NCBI GenBank assembly: GCA_003586115.2
Contig: QVOM02000074.1
Coordinates: 3,130,138-3,194,137 of the forward strand
Direction: 5' to 3'
Source of the DNA: Salvator merianae
Lineage: Eukaryota > Chordata > Lepidosauria > Squamata > Teiidae
Length of the DNA stretch: 64,000 bases
In this document: piece after piece, positions 22,427 through 33,290 of the stretch
How positions within the stretch are numbered: position 1 is the stretch's first letter
How the letters are laid out: each line of letters starts with the position of its first letter
Translations under genes and position numbers: made by a program
Notes under the pieces: generated by a model
Told to the model about the DNA's origin: nothing
The model's database searches: none
The model's input: only the letters and a program-made list of their open reading frames with translations

Positions 22427-23616
22427 GTCAGTCTGACAGATAACCGGCATAGATAGCAATGGGACAATTGCTCTATACAACAGTAGAGACGATGAATGAG
22501 GGTGCAATCTATCTCCAGAGTTATTTATTATGCCCTGTGCCTAGGACATCTCCAGGAGCAGAGTTGATGCCTTAAGGGCAGACTGTAGACCTGATGCAAG
22601 TTGGCACATTTTGCCCGCTGGACTCCAGGGGAACTTAAAAAGTGCTCTTTATGCATCATATAGATGCAGCCTTAAGAGAGCTCATGTCTAAAATCACCCT
22701 TTGAACTTGACAAAGATTAGGGAATCCAAGTAATGCTTAGTAGCCGGCTATGACCCTTCCAGATCTTGCACTATACTCAGGCATATCTAATAAGTGCCAT
22801 GCTGAATCAAACCTGTGGCTCTTTTAGTTCCGTTAGACAGCTTCCACATGGTCTGTTTCAAACTTGGCAGCTGACTCTTTGGATCACAGCGACCACTCAT
22901 CAAAGTGGGCTCTTCGAGGCATGGGCTCCCAGGGTGTGTGCAGGCCATACAACTGCAGCATCTGGAGCACTTCTGAGCACCAAAACTGCACCTGCCAGCA
23001 CTCCAGAGGGAGGCCACTTTAAAGTGGTCTCCATTTCATTCCTGGGCCATGTCCTGCTCCAGGCACCATCATTCAGAAAGGTGGCAGCAGCATATTGAGC
23101 CCAGTGCCACTATGTTGAGTTCTGGAAACCCACTTCTGAGGCTGTCTCCAGGCACGCTGCTAAGCTTTCCTCGCCTGCAACTTTGAAGGTTGGCTGGGAC
23201 AGGCGGACTGCTGTCAGCACACTTCCCAGCACCTTTCCCATTCCTGACCCAAATCCCTTGATTTGGACCAGAGAATATACTCTATATCTCATGACCCATC
23301 AGGTAGCAACAGAAAATGTTCGTGGTGCAAAAGTGTAATAAATACATTTCTTTTTATGATCTTCAACAGCTGGCGTTGAAACTATCAACTCCAGTACAGC
23401 AGCTAGTACACTGCTATTATGAGGAAGGCTTCATTTAGACAGCCAAGAAATAGCCATCCAAGGGGCAGGAGCCACTGCAGAGTCTGGAGGCATGCTGCTT
23501 GCACCATAGGTGTCCCCCAGTCTCTGAAGTCCTCACAGTTGTGAAATGCTGATTTAGCATCAAACTGGAATTGATCTCGGAAGTCGGCTTATTTTGGTTC
23601 AATAGTAAACCATTAT
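22427..23616. other. Unassigned DNA
   Basis: I see no supported gene or repeat. The short open frame at 22766-23098 has no recognisable motif. Confidence 0.5.
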
Positions 23617-24186
23617 GGGCGCAGTCCGACATTGTAAATTTAATCTGTATCAGAAGAGTACAAGGACTGAATTCGTCTTCTGATCGTTCCCACACTTGCA
23701 TTTTAACACGGACTCAATTAGGACTTCCTCATTCTCACACTGATGTTTCCTGTGCTTGGCATGGGGAAACCGTACTTTTTCTGGCTCCACCCCTCGCCAG
23801 ATTCCCCTCCCTGGGCAGTCAGTGATTGACTGCAGTCCCAGTATTCAAATCTTGACGTCATAGGGGCGGGAAAGTCAAATTCTGCCCTTTTGGGGGGGAT
23901 TCCTGCCCTTTACAAACACTTCTTTAAATTAAAAGAAAAAAGCCTCCCAATCTCCTTGTGAGATCCTAAACAAGGGATCAAAGCAAGGTGTGGAGAGAAA
24001 CTGCTTTGGGAGGGTGGCTGGTTGTTTGGGTTTTTTTTTTTCTTTTTTTTCTTTTCCACACTTTAAAAATAATAAGAATAAAATTTCTCTCATCCCCACA
24101 AAAAAGCTCTCTCTCCCTCTGTTAATGATCCTCTCAACTCCCCCCCCCCCCCGTTCTTCCTTGGCTGCTGGCTTACATGCAGCGTT

Positions 24187-24217
24187 CTGTGTGTTTGTGT
24201 GTGTGTGTGAGAGAGAG
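24187..24217. repeat. (TG)n(AG)n microsatellite
   Basis: Short TG then AG run inside the MITE-C1 left arm. Confidence 0.9.
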
Positions 24218-24716
24218 GAGGGGCGTATGCTGCAGAGAGCTGGGGCAGAAGACAGGTCAAGATAGGCGAGAGTTGGGAAGCCTTTTTGCATGCTTCCCCT
24301 TGCTCTTGCTGTCCTGTCAGCTCTTCAGCCCGCCTAGCCCCATCTAAAGTTTTCTTTCCCTTCTACAGAATTGCACGAGTTCAGAGCTCTGCAGAACAAT
24401 ACCATCTCCCCTCTTTTCTTTTCTTTTTTTATCATCGAACCATTTAATTGAAAAACCAGTTTTTTGCATTCGTTTTCACACTTTTCTGCAAAAAAATACT
24501 GTTTTTTTTAACATATTTATTGTTCCTGTATTTCAAATATATAAAATTACAGTTTACATTACATTCTTATATCACTATTATTATCAAGTTCCTCCTTCAT
24601 TAACAGTTTCTTCTAAACTTCATGTTCTTCAACTTAATCATAGAATCATAGAATCATAGAGTTGGAAGGGACCTCCAGGGTCATCGAGTCCAACCCCCTG
24701 CTCAATGCAGGATTCA

Positions 24717-26096
24717 CTACACCATCCCAGAAAGATATCTGTCCAGCCTTTCCTTGAAGATCTCCAGTGAAGGAGAGCCCACCACCTCCTTTGGTAACCA
24801 GTTCCAGTGACTGATTGCCCTGACAGTCAGAAAGTTTTTCCTAATATCTAGCCTGTATCTACTCCCTTGAATTTTCATCCCATTGTTTCTAGTCCTTCCT
24901 TCTTGTGCAACTGAGAATAGGGCCAATCCTTCTGCACTGTGACAGCCCTTCAGATACTTGAAAACAGCTATCATATCTCCTCTCAGTCTTCTCTTCTGCA
25001 GGCTAAACATTCCTAGGTCCTTTAACCGTTCCTCGTAGGACATGGTTTGCAGACCACTCACCATTTTGGTCGCCCTTCTCTGAACTTGTTTCAGTTTGTC
25101 AATGACCCTTTTAAACTGGGGTGCCCAGAACTGGACACAATACTCCAGATGAGGTCTGACCAAGGAAGAGTAAAGTGGGACAATTACTTCTCGTGATCTA
25201 GACTCTATACTCCTCTTGATACACCCCAGGATGGTGTTTGCCTTTTTTGCAGCTGCATCACACTGTTGACTCATGTTTAATCTATGATCTACTAGTACAC
25301 CCAGATCCTTTTCACATGTGCTGCTCCTCAGCGAGATTCCTCCCATTCAGTATTGGATATTGTCATTTTTCTTACCTAGATGTAAAACTTTGCATTTCTC
25401 CCTGTTAAATGTCATTCTGTTAGTTTCAGCCCACTGTTCAAGCTTGTCCAAATCATTTTGAATCCTCTCCTTCTCCTCCCTAGTGTTAGCAAGCCCTCCT
25501 AGCTTTGTGCCGTCTGCAAATTTGATCAGCGTCCCCTCGACACCTTCATCCAGATCGTTTATAAAAATGTTGAACAGCAATGGGCCCAAGACAGAGCCTT
25601 GCGGTACCCCACTCGAGACAGTCTTCCAATCGGATGTGAAGCCATTTATGACCACTCTTTGAGTACGATCACTAATCCAGTTATGAATCCACCTAACAGT
25701 TGTCCTGTCAATCCCGTATTTGATCATTTTTTCAATAAGTATAGTATGAGACACCTTGTCAAATGCTTTGCTAAAGTCAAAATATACTATGTCCACAGCC
25801 TTTCCTTGATTGATCCATCCAGTAATTTTGTCATAAAAGAAAATGAGATTAGTCTGGCATGACTTGCCTGTTACAAATCCATGTTGGCTCTGGTTAATTA
25901 CTGCATTCCCATCCAAGTGTTCCCATATATGCTGTTTAATGATTTGTTCAAGTATCTTGCCCGGTATTGAATTCAGGCTCACAGGCCTGTAGTTGCCTGG
26001 GTCAGCCTTCTTTCCTTTTTTAAAGATAGGTACAACATTTGCCCTTCTCCAATCTTCTGGGACTTCTCCTGTTTTCCATGAGTTCTCAAATATCAC
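24717..26096 (-). pseudogene. CR1 B1 reverse transcriptase, one internal stop
   Basis: This is the RT core and C-terminus of CR1 ORF2. One frame runs 26096 to 24717 with a single TGA at 25347-25349, where copy B2 has an Arg codon; a CGA to TGA change explains it. Motifs in order: NYRPVSLNSIPGKILEQIIK, VDIVYFDFSKAFDKVSH (motif A), SSGVPQGSVLGPLLFNIFIN and motif C as KFADG. B2 has FADD, so the second catalytic Asp is lost here. The C-terminal [15 protein letters not shown] block and thumb region are intact. Upstream coding continues beyond hAT-G. Confidence 0.92.
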
Positions 26097-26261
26097 AGAG
26101 AGTGGTTCAGCAATTATATCCGCTAATCACTGGCGTAGCGAGGGTGGGGCAGGGGGGGGCGGAGCGCCCTGGGTGGCGCGTTGTCTGGGGACGGGCGGCG
26201 CGCTCATCGCCCTGGGCTGCCGCGCTCGTCGGCTTGTCGCCCTGGCCCGCGCGCCGGCGGA

Positions 26262-26460
26262 NNNNNNNNNNNNNNNNNNNNNNNNNNNNNNNNNNNNNNN
26301 NNNNNNNNNNNNNNNNNNNNNNNNNNNNNNNNNNNNNNNNNNNNNNNNNNNNNNNNNNNNNNNNNNNNNNNNNNNNNNNNNNNNNNNNNNNNNNNNNNNN
26401 NNNNNNNNNNNNNNNNNNNNNNNNNNNNNNNNNNNNNNNNNNNNNNNNNNNNNNNNNNNN
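26262..26460. other. Assembly gap (199 N)
   Basis: A run of N inside the GC-rich hAT-G, probably caused by its repeats. Any protein read through it is artefactual. Confidence 1.
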
Positions 26461-26680
26461 CATCAAGGCCGCCGCCGGGCAGGCTGGGGCGAGGAGCGCG
26501 GCCGCCGCCGGGCGGGCCGGGGCAACGAGCGAGGCCGCCGCCGGGTGGGCCGGGGCGAGGAGTGAGGCCACCGCCGGGCGGGCCGGGGCGAGGAGCGAGG
26601 CCGCCGCCGGGCGGGCCGGGGCGACGAGCGCGACTCCCGCCGGGCGGGCCGGGGCGAGGAGCGAGGCCGCCGCTGGGCAG
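26461..26680. repeat. 33 bp GC-rich minisatellite
   Basis: About 6-7 units with starts 33 bp apart (26491, 26524, 26557, 26590). The core is GCCGCCGCCGGGCGGGCC. The array runs into the gap, so its size is a minimum. Confidence 0.93.
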
Positions 26681-26696
26681 GGCGACGAGCGGGGCA

Positions 26697-26780
26697 TGCG
26701 CACTCGCTGGCCCCGCCCACACGCATGCGCAGTCGCTGGCCCCGCCCACACGCATGCGCAGTCGCTGGCCCCGCCCCTAG
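26697..26780. repeat. 29 bp tandem repeat, three units
   Basis: The core CGCTGGCCCCGCCCACACG recurs at 29 bp spacing (26703, 26732, 26761), with ATGCGCA between units. Confidence 0.93.
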
Positions 26781-26827
26781 CCCCGGGCGTCAAAACGGCT
26801 AGTAGCCCCGGGTGGCAAAGCGGCTCG

Positions 26828-28086
26828 CTACGCCACTGCCGCTAATTCCTTCAGCACCCTAGGATGTAATTCATCTGGGCCTGGGGACTTGAATTCATTT
26901 AAGTTTGCTAAGCGTTCCCTCACCTTCTCATTGTCCATACAGAGCCTTGATTCTCTTATTCCCTCAACAGCACAGTGAAGGCCAACTGATGTTTCATTTC
27001 CTTTCTGAGAGAAAACAGATGCAAAATAGGAGTTCAGAAGTTCTGCCTTCTCAATGTCGTTTTTGACCAAATCACCCTTCTCATTCTGTAAAGGTCCTAT
27101 AGCTTCTTTGACTTTTCTTTTGCTTCTGACATACCCCCAAAACCCTTTTTTATTGTTTTTGGCCTCTCTTGCAATCCTCAATTCATTTTCAGCTTTAGCC
27201 TTTCTGACACTTATCCTGCAGTTCCTACAGATTGCATTATATTCTTCTTTTGATATGTCCCCCTCTTTCAATTTTTTAAACATTTCTTTTTTTCTTTTTA
27301 GCAAGTTATTAAGTTCAGGATCCACCCTGGTCTCTTTAGATGCTTGCCATTCTTTCTTCTTTTAGGAATTGTTAAAGATTGTGCTTCTAGAATCTCCTTT
27401 CTCAAAATTTCCCATCCTTCCTGGACATTTCTGTCCTTTAAGACATTCAGCCAATGGATCCTTCCTATCCTCCTTCTGAGTCCATCAAAATCTGCTCCTC
27501 TGAAGTCTAACCTTGAAGTGTGAGTCCTCTCAGATCTTCCTCCTTTCGTTATCCAAAACTCAATGATAGCATGGTCACTACCACCCAGGGTCCCAGTCAC
27601 CCTTACTTCCTTAACCATTTCCTCCCTGTTAGTAAGGATTAGGTCCAAGATAGCAGACCCCCTTGTTTTTTCCTCCATCCTTTGGAAAATGAAGTTATCT
27701 GCCAGAGAGGATAAGAATTTATTGGACCTGTGACTTTTGCCTGAGAGAGATTCCCAACAAATGTCCGGATAGTTAAAATCTCCCATAATCACTAGGTCGT
27801 GTTTCCCTGAGAGCTTGGCCATCTGATGTATAAAGAGTTCATCCGTATCTTCTGTTTGTCCAGGGGGTCTATAATAAACTCCTACAACAGTTTCCTTTGT
27901 GTTGCTCTCTCCTTGTATTTTCACCCAAACGGTTTCTACAGGGCTTCCATTATCTGAAAGGTTAATTTCTGTGGTGGTATATACTTTCCTTACATATAAT
28001 GCAACATCTCCTCCCCTTTTATTAAGCCTGTTTTTTTTTAAATAAGTTGTATCCTTCGAGCTCTGTGTTCCAATCATGTGTATCAT
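26828..28086 (-). pseudogene. CR1 B1 ORF2 N-terminal part (endonuclease and linker)
   Basis: This is the apurinic-type endonuclease and linker of CR1 ORF2. 28086-27298 reads VYTTTEINLSDNGSPVETVW, GVYYRPPGQTED, the catalytic block MGDFNYPDICWE and GGSDHAIIEF. 27325-26828 continues in another frame with the linker (KRKKEMFKKLKEGDISKEEY) and the start of RT ([17 protein letters not shown]), and ends at the hAT-G insertion. A frameshift near 27300 breaks the gene. The N-terminal end (ITEIWWDDTHDW) lies on the far side of 28086, next to the hairpin-array insertion. Confidence 0.9.
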
Positions 28087-28115
28087 CCCACCAAATTTCA
28101 GTTATGCCTATGACA

Positions 28116-29387
28116 TAGGGATGTGCACGAAGGCACTTTTCCCTTTTCGCTTTGCAGGAATGCGAAGCTCCTAGGCTTCGTTTTCGTGCGAAAAAATACG
28201 CACGAAAATGAAGCCCTTCGTCTTCGCGGCGAAGATTTTCGCCGCGAACGGAAGCAGAGAAAACAAGGCGAAGGGAAGAGCTTTGCCTTAATTTCTCTGC
28301 TTCGGATTGCGCTCGCCTCTCTCTCATTCCCCCCCCTAGTCTGTCAGTGTAATGACAGACTGGGGGCGGGAATGAGAGAGAGGCGAGCGCCATCGGAAGC
28401 GGTGAAATCGAGGCAAAGGTCTTCCCTTTGCTTTGATTTCTTCGTTTCCGATGGCGCAGCGCTCTCTCTCACTCCTGCCGCAGTCTGTCAGTGTAATGAC
28501 AGACTGGGGGGGGGATGAGAGAGAGGCGAGCGCCATCGGAAGTGATGAAATCGAGGCAAAGGTCTTCCCTTTGCCTTGATTTCTTCATTTCCGATGGCGC
28601 AGCGCTCTCTCTCACTCCCGCCGCAGTCTGTCAGTGTAATGACAGACTGGGGGGGGGATGAGAGAGAGGCGAGCGCCATCGGAAGCGGTGAAATCGAGGC
28701 AAAGGTCTTCCCTTTGCCTTGATTTCTTCGTTTCCGATGGCGCAGCGCTCTCTCTCACTCCCGCCGCAGTCTGTCAGTGTAATGACAGACTGGGGGGGGG
28801 ATGAGAGAGAGGCGAGCGCCATCGGAAGCGGAGTAATCAAGGCGAAGGTCTTCCCTTCACCTTGATTGCTCCGTTTCCGATGGCGCAGCGCTCTCTCTCA
28901 CTCCCACCCCAGTCTGTCAGTGTAATGACAGACTGGGGGGGGGATGAGAGAGAGGCGAGTGCCATCGGAAGCGGAATAATTAAGGCGAAGGTCTTCCCTT
29001 CACCTTGATAGCTCCGTTTCTGAAGGCTGCTGGGTGCCTCATTCACCCTAGTCTGTCAGCACTCGCGCTGACAGCCTAGGGGGGTGAGTCAGTGAGGGGA
29101 AGAGAAGGAAAATCAATGGGAAGGGAATCCCTCCCTTCCGTTGAGTTTTCTCCTCTTCCGCTCGCTGCTGGCTGGCTGATTCACCCTAGACTGTCAGCGC
29201 CAGTGCTGACAGCCTAGAGAGGTGAGACATCGGCAAATTGCGAAGGTCCCGAAATGCTTCGAAAAATTGAGGGACCTTCGCAATTCGCATTCGTGATTTC
29301 TGTTGCCCTTCGCATTCGATGCGAAGGGCACGAAATCACGAAATTCGATCGAAAATCGAATGCCACGAAGCTTCGTGCACACCCCTA
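28116..29387. mobile_element. Hairpin-array hAT MITE copy 1 (1272 bp)
   Basis: The ends are TAGGGATGTGCACGAAG and, inverted, TAGGGGTGTGCACGAAG. The flanking duplication is a perfect 8 bp CTATGACA (28108-28115, 29388-29395). Both facts, and the shared TAGGGATGTGC with hAT-1, place it in hAT. It has no coding capacity. Most of it can fold. There is an array of five ~143 bp units from about 28330, then shorter hairpins at 29050-29220. The terminal ~160 bp holds AATTGCGAAGGTCCC paired with its complement, and ATGCGAAGGGC pairs. A second copy of the same size is at 54812. CR1 B1 is the host, so this is the younger insertion. Confidence 0.93.
28330..29030. repeat. 143 bp double-hairpin tandem array, five units (copy 1)
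   Basis: The AATGAC landmark recurs at 28351, 28495, 28638, 28781 and 28924. Each unit holds two back-to-back palindromes. One pairs CAGTCTGTCA with TGACAGACTG around a 6 nt loop and extends through CTCTCTCTCA/TGAGAGAGAG. The other pairs GCGCCATCGGAA with TTCCGATGGCGC and continues through GGCAAAGG/CCTTTGCC around TCTT. Confidence 0.95.
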
Positions 29388-29633
29388 CTATGACATCATA
29401 TTTATTTTCCTGTGCTAGGATTTCCAGTTCTCCTTGTTTGTTTCCCATGCTTTGCACATTGGTATAGAAACATTTTAGTTTGCGACAAATGTCTCTTACA
29501 GGCTTGATTCCTCTAATTTCCTTCCAAACTGTTTGTCTTTGTTCCTTCCTTTCATTTCTGGTAGCAAGATCCTTATCTGTATTTATTAGCCGCTTATCTT
29601 TCTCTGGACTTTTACTTCCCTTCCCCTTTCGCC

Positions 29634-29989
29634 CTAGTTTAAAGCTCTCCTGATGAGCGCAGCCAGTCTCCTGCCAAATATGTGCTTTCCTGTCTTTGTA
29701 AGATGGAGCCCATCTCTTGCAAGGAGTCCATCATATAAGTAGTTTAGTCCATGGTCTAGAAATCCAAATCCTTGCTTGTAGCACCATCGACGTAGCCAGT
29801 TGTTTACCTGTAGAATCTTGCTCCATCTTCTTGTTCCACGGCCATTCACTGGGAGGATAGAAGAGAAGACAACTTGAGCTCCCAGTTCCTTCACTTTCCT
29901 GCCCAGGTCTTCAAAGTTTCTGCAGATAGCTTCAAAGTTCCTTCCTGCGGTGTCATTTGTTCCTACATGTATTAGTAGGAACGGGTACT
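29634..29989 (-). pseudogene. CR1 B1 ORF1 C-terminus (esterase end), 5'-truncated
   Basis: This is the end of the SGNH esterase of CR1 ORF1. The frame 29894-29634 reads KELGAQVVFSSILPVNGRGT, GFLDHGLNYLYDG and the catalytic Asp-His block RDGLHLTKTGK, and ends naturally. It is nearly identical to the same part of copy B3 (63015-63443). The copy ends near 29989, close to the GTND block, so the first half of the esterase and the zinc finger are absent. Confidence 0.88.
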
Positions 29990-30158
29990 ACTATTCTCCT
30001 TCCTTCTTTTTTCACTGAAACTCTTCTTTCTTTTTCACTCTTCAAATCCAGCAATCACAAGTCCATTGTCCAGCTCTTGCACCTCCCCTCTTTTCTATAT
30101 GCAGACTCCAAGCACAGAGAAGGTGAAAGTCCTCCACTTTCACGTTCTCTGTTCTTGG

Positions 30159-30445
30159 TGTCTGCATGCCTAGAAACAAGAGGGGAGGTGCTGCTATTGT
30201 TCTGCGGAGTTCTGAAGTTGTGCAAATCTGTAGAAGGGGGGAAAAAATTTGCAGGCTTGTCCCTGCGTGCACACGTGTGTCTGCATGCCTAGAAAGGAGG
30301 GAAACTGCTGCTGCTGCTGCTTTAGCCAAGTCTGAATGTCTACAGAATTCAAGGCAGCCTCAGTTTGAGGGCGGGAAAGAGAAAACTTCCCATCCAACCT
30401 GTCCCTGTGCGCTCGTGAGTGTCTGCATGCCTAGAAAGGAGGAAG
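30159..30445. repeat. Three spaced TCTGCATGCCTAGAAA repeats in MITE-C1
   Basis: The motif, usually followed by GGAGG, occurs near 30160, 30279 and 30421, spaced about 119 and 142 bp. The sequence before it (GTGCACACGTG / GTGCGCTCGTGAG) is also partly shared, so this is an imperfect tandem repeat of roughly 130 bp. Confidence 0.7.
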
Positions 30446-30784
30446 TACTGTGCTCCCTGCCCACTCCTCCCTCCTGACCCCCCCCCCCGAGCATAGCACA
30501 ACAACAAAGTTGGTCATTGGATGGCAGGAAATGGGGATCCCTCCCTCTGCACGCCCTCCCAAAGGTACAGTCCCTCTCAAATAGTCTCCTTCTGTGTTCT
30601 CACATCACAAAGTAAAGCGGGCTAGCGATCTGGAATGGCTTGAGACTTCATTAAATCCGAATACAAAGTAGTCCGGATTTTGCCAATTTAGTCCAGAAAA
30701 ACTACGGAAAGGCAAGATCATGTTGGGCCAGCGGGAACTGAAGAAGGCCTGTAAACTGATTAAATGCCATGTCAGAACACAGCC

Positions 30785-33162
30785 TATGATTGGAAATTAC
30801 CCAGCTAGCTTGTCTCCTCCCTCCATCATTGCTCTACATAGTAGAGATGGAGGTGCATTTGTCATCAATTGCCTTCCAAATCACTTATCCTGCCCTATGT
30901 CTAGGCAGCCCTAAAAGCAGATTCAACTGCAGTCTTTTGGCCAGCTGTGTGCAGCCCCATTAGAAGAGCATTCAGTTGTGCCTGTGTGGGTACAGCCTAG
31001 TGAAGGCAAAGGCACCGAGAGTAAAGCTTGACTCCTGCTGAATGTATGGACAAACCTGCACAATTTTCTTGATTAAAATACAGACATAGTTTGCTGTTGT
31101 CCTCTCCCAGGATATTTTTCAACTTCTCAATCTAGCCTTCAGCACCTGTTATTCTTTCTTTAGCTTCCAAGATCAAGTAAGATTAGTAAAATGCAGCTGA
31201 AATCCTTTGGCTTTTGTTACTCTGTGTGATAACTGTACTCTGTGAAGCAGATTAATTCTATGCTGCATCACTGTTGTGATTTTTCTCCTGTGATCATTTT
31301 TGTATTTGCTGCTTACTTTAAGTCCATAATGGAGGTAGAGGAGATCCTGGATAACATTTCATTATTCAAGTTCAGCTGTTTCTTTGCAAATGGCTTTCTT
31401 ATTATATCATGCAATCTTTCTTCTTTGAAGCAGGCTAGCACTTTCTATCAGACAACCACAGTTCTGGATGCTATACTATTTTCTATAACTTGACTTGTAT
31501 CAAGTGCTCCATGTCTTGTGTCTAACTATGTGACAAGTACATCTACAAGATATTCATTAAACTGATCCAGTACTTAAAGATGGAACAAATTCCTGACTGG
31601 GGAACACTGGGTCAATAAGCAGTCTCATCTTCTTTTCCAAATACAAGTCCAATCTGTATGTCCTCATTTCCTAAAGATGTTACCCACACCAGGCATGTCC
31701 TAAGTTTGTCCACTGAGAAAATACTTTAACACTTACTTCACCTGCAGAACTCAATCCTGGTTCCAGGACTTGGCAGTCTCTCTCCCACACTCCTTCCTTT
31801 TCTCCCTCTCTGTATCCCACAGAAAAAGAAAGAAAAAGACAAAAGTCCTGCTATATATTCTGACCTTCAGTGTAGTTAATAATTCTTGGACTATTTACAC
31901 ATTTTTATACTGCTTTCCATAAAAATCTCTAAGGCCATAGTCAGACACAATATTTAATCAGATTCCAGGTTGTACTCTGATCTGAGAGCTTAGACTATAA
32001 AATGAATTTCTGTTTTTTTCTCGACATTCTCACTGTGATTGGGACTATCCTGTAATTGGATTTTTTTCAGCACTAAGACTGTTTGTGCTCATTAATCCAT
32101 TCACATTTACAAAGTGTGATCGCATAAGGAGACTATTAGAGGCTGCACCATACTTTTGTGGGTGGGATTGAGGGAGGAGTTCACTTTCTCTGTTGCCCAA
32201 TGTCTAAGCTTGTGGGCATTCTAGGGGTGGCACCATTGTCCCCCATTTCCTCCTTACACCTCTTTACCACTTGCCTCTTTTTCCCTTCCTCTTTTGGTTA
32301 CAGGGTTACTGGTTAGGGATGGAGTAGAAAGGCATCCGGGAATTGCAGATACGGTCTGCGGGTGGTAGTGGGGTAGTCTCATGAGAAAAGGGAAAAAAAG
32401 TCTCAATCTTGCCTCCTTTTTTTAAAAAAAAAACAGCCATAATAAGTGTGTAATTATAGAGCTTTGCCTCTTCTGCCCGGGTGTGTGTGTGTGTCCCCTG
32501 CCTGGAACAGGAACACAAGACAAATCTGAAGTCTCGTTTGGGTTATGTGTGTGTGTGTGTGAGAGAGAGAGAGAATGAGGCAAAGAGAGAAAGCCAGCCA
32601 GCCAGCTATGCAAGCATCCCACAATCCTTCCATGGCCTAGACTACTTCTGTTCACCCTTGTGTTTCCAGGTGTGCTCAGCAAATCAGTTCCAGGCTGACC
32701 ACATTCTACTCCCACCCCACTTCTGCTGCAACCTGGATAGGCTTCCCGGCCCATCTCCAAGGGCCATGCCACCGCTGTTCCTGGTCAAACGGGCATTGTG
32801 GGCTGTGCGCCTGAGAGAAGGGAAACAGGAGCAATGCTGCTTCTCCCCAGCAGGTCAGGAAGCCTACTCAGGCTGCGGTGGAGGCAAAGAGGGATGTGAC
32901 TAGCCTGGGACCAGTCAGCTTCAGCACACAAGCGTTATGGGAGATGGGCAATGCTGCTTGTTCCTTTCAAAGAATTTCAGAGGAGGAATACGGGATTCCC
33001 AGCTGCTCAGTCATTCAGACACTACTTCACTTTAACAAGATTACTGTCTTATATGCTTTTGCATCATTCCCTGAGAACAGGATATGCTTTTTTTAAAGTA
33101 CCACAAGAGGTGAAGACCTGGACCCATAGATCACACTGTGGGAATGTGGTATTGAAATTAAT
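30785..33162. other. Unassigned DNA
   Basis: No supported gene. Small TG and AG runs lie at 32481-32494 and 32545-32575. The open frame at 32481-32903 spans these runs and has no domain. Confidence 0.5.
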
Positions 33163-33290
33163 TTCCTGGGCAGTCCTAACAATGGGTCCATCTAGTTTAA
33201 TATTCCTTCTTTAGGTAAGGGTCTTCCAAAACATCCCTCCCACAAAAGCTGTACACCCAGGATCATTTAATCTTCATAGCTGAGCATTGT
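33163..33290 (+). repeat. 128 bp repeat S, left copy
   Basis: Homologous to 34009-34140: both start TTCCTGGGCAGTCCTAAC, share GGTCCATCTAG and GGATCATTTAATCTTC, and end AAGCATTGT/GAGCATTGT. The last 30 bp match 5S rRNA at about 20 of 30 positions, mostly with transition differences, so a 5S-derived SINE is possible. Confidence 0.55.

Larger units (their letters stand above)
26128..26838. mobile_element. CpG-rich hAT MITE (hAT-G) with minisatellites and an assembly gap
   Basis: The ends are CACTGGCGTAGCGAGG and, when reverse-complemented, CAGTGGCGTAGCGAGCC. The flanking duplication is a perfect 8 bp CCGCTAAT (26120-26127, 26839-26846), as for hAT. The inside is extremely GC-rich, with 33 bp and 29 bp tandem repeats and 199 N. 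No transposase is visible. The long frames through it are products of the repeats and the N run. Its true length is unknown because of the gap. Confidence 0.88.
24640..29989 (-). mobile_element. CR1 LINE copy B1, with two DNA-transposon insertions
   Basis: This is a classic CR1. The 3' end is the ATCATAGAATCATAGAG repeat tail followed by TTGGAAGGGACC. On minus it reads the reverse transcriptase, then the endonuclease, then the end of ORF1. It is interrupted by hAT-G (26128-26838) and the hairpin-array element (28116-29387), each with an 8 bp target duplication. CR1 sequence is continuous across both. It is 5'-truncated near 29989, inside the ORF1 esterase. Family 'B' differs from family 'A' in its tail and protein sequence. 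Confidence 0.93.
23617..30784 (+). mobile_element. MITE-C copy 1, split by CR1 B1
   Basis: Two arms match the ends of the uninterrupted element at 57525-58598. The left arm starts GGGCGCAGTCCGACATTGTA and shares the GAATTCGTCTTCTG, CAGTCAGTGATTGACTGCAG and TTGACGTCATAGGGGCGGG blocks. The right arm (about 29990-30784) shares ATGGGGATCCCTCCCTCTGC, TACAGTCCCTCTCAAATA and GATTAAATGCC, and ends TCAGAACACAGCC. The ends are imperfect inverted repeats. CR1 B1 lies between the arms. A stretch before it (24500-24640) may be a further insertion. No target duplication could be defined, and the superfamily is unknown. Confidence 0.65.

Noticed and set aside
26039..26845. Long open frames (up to 268 codons) through the GC-rich block
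   Set aside because: They cross 199 N and consist of the 33 bp and 29 bp tandem repeats; all frames on both strands are open because of base composition.
28330..29030. CRISPR-like array
   Set aside because: The repeats are 143 bp with no unique spacers, in a vertebrate transposon with terminal repeats.
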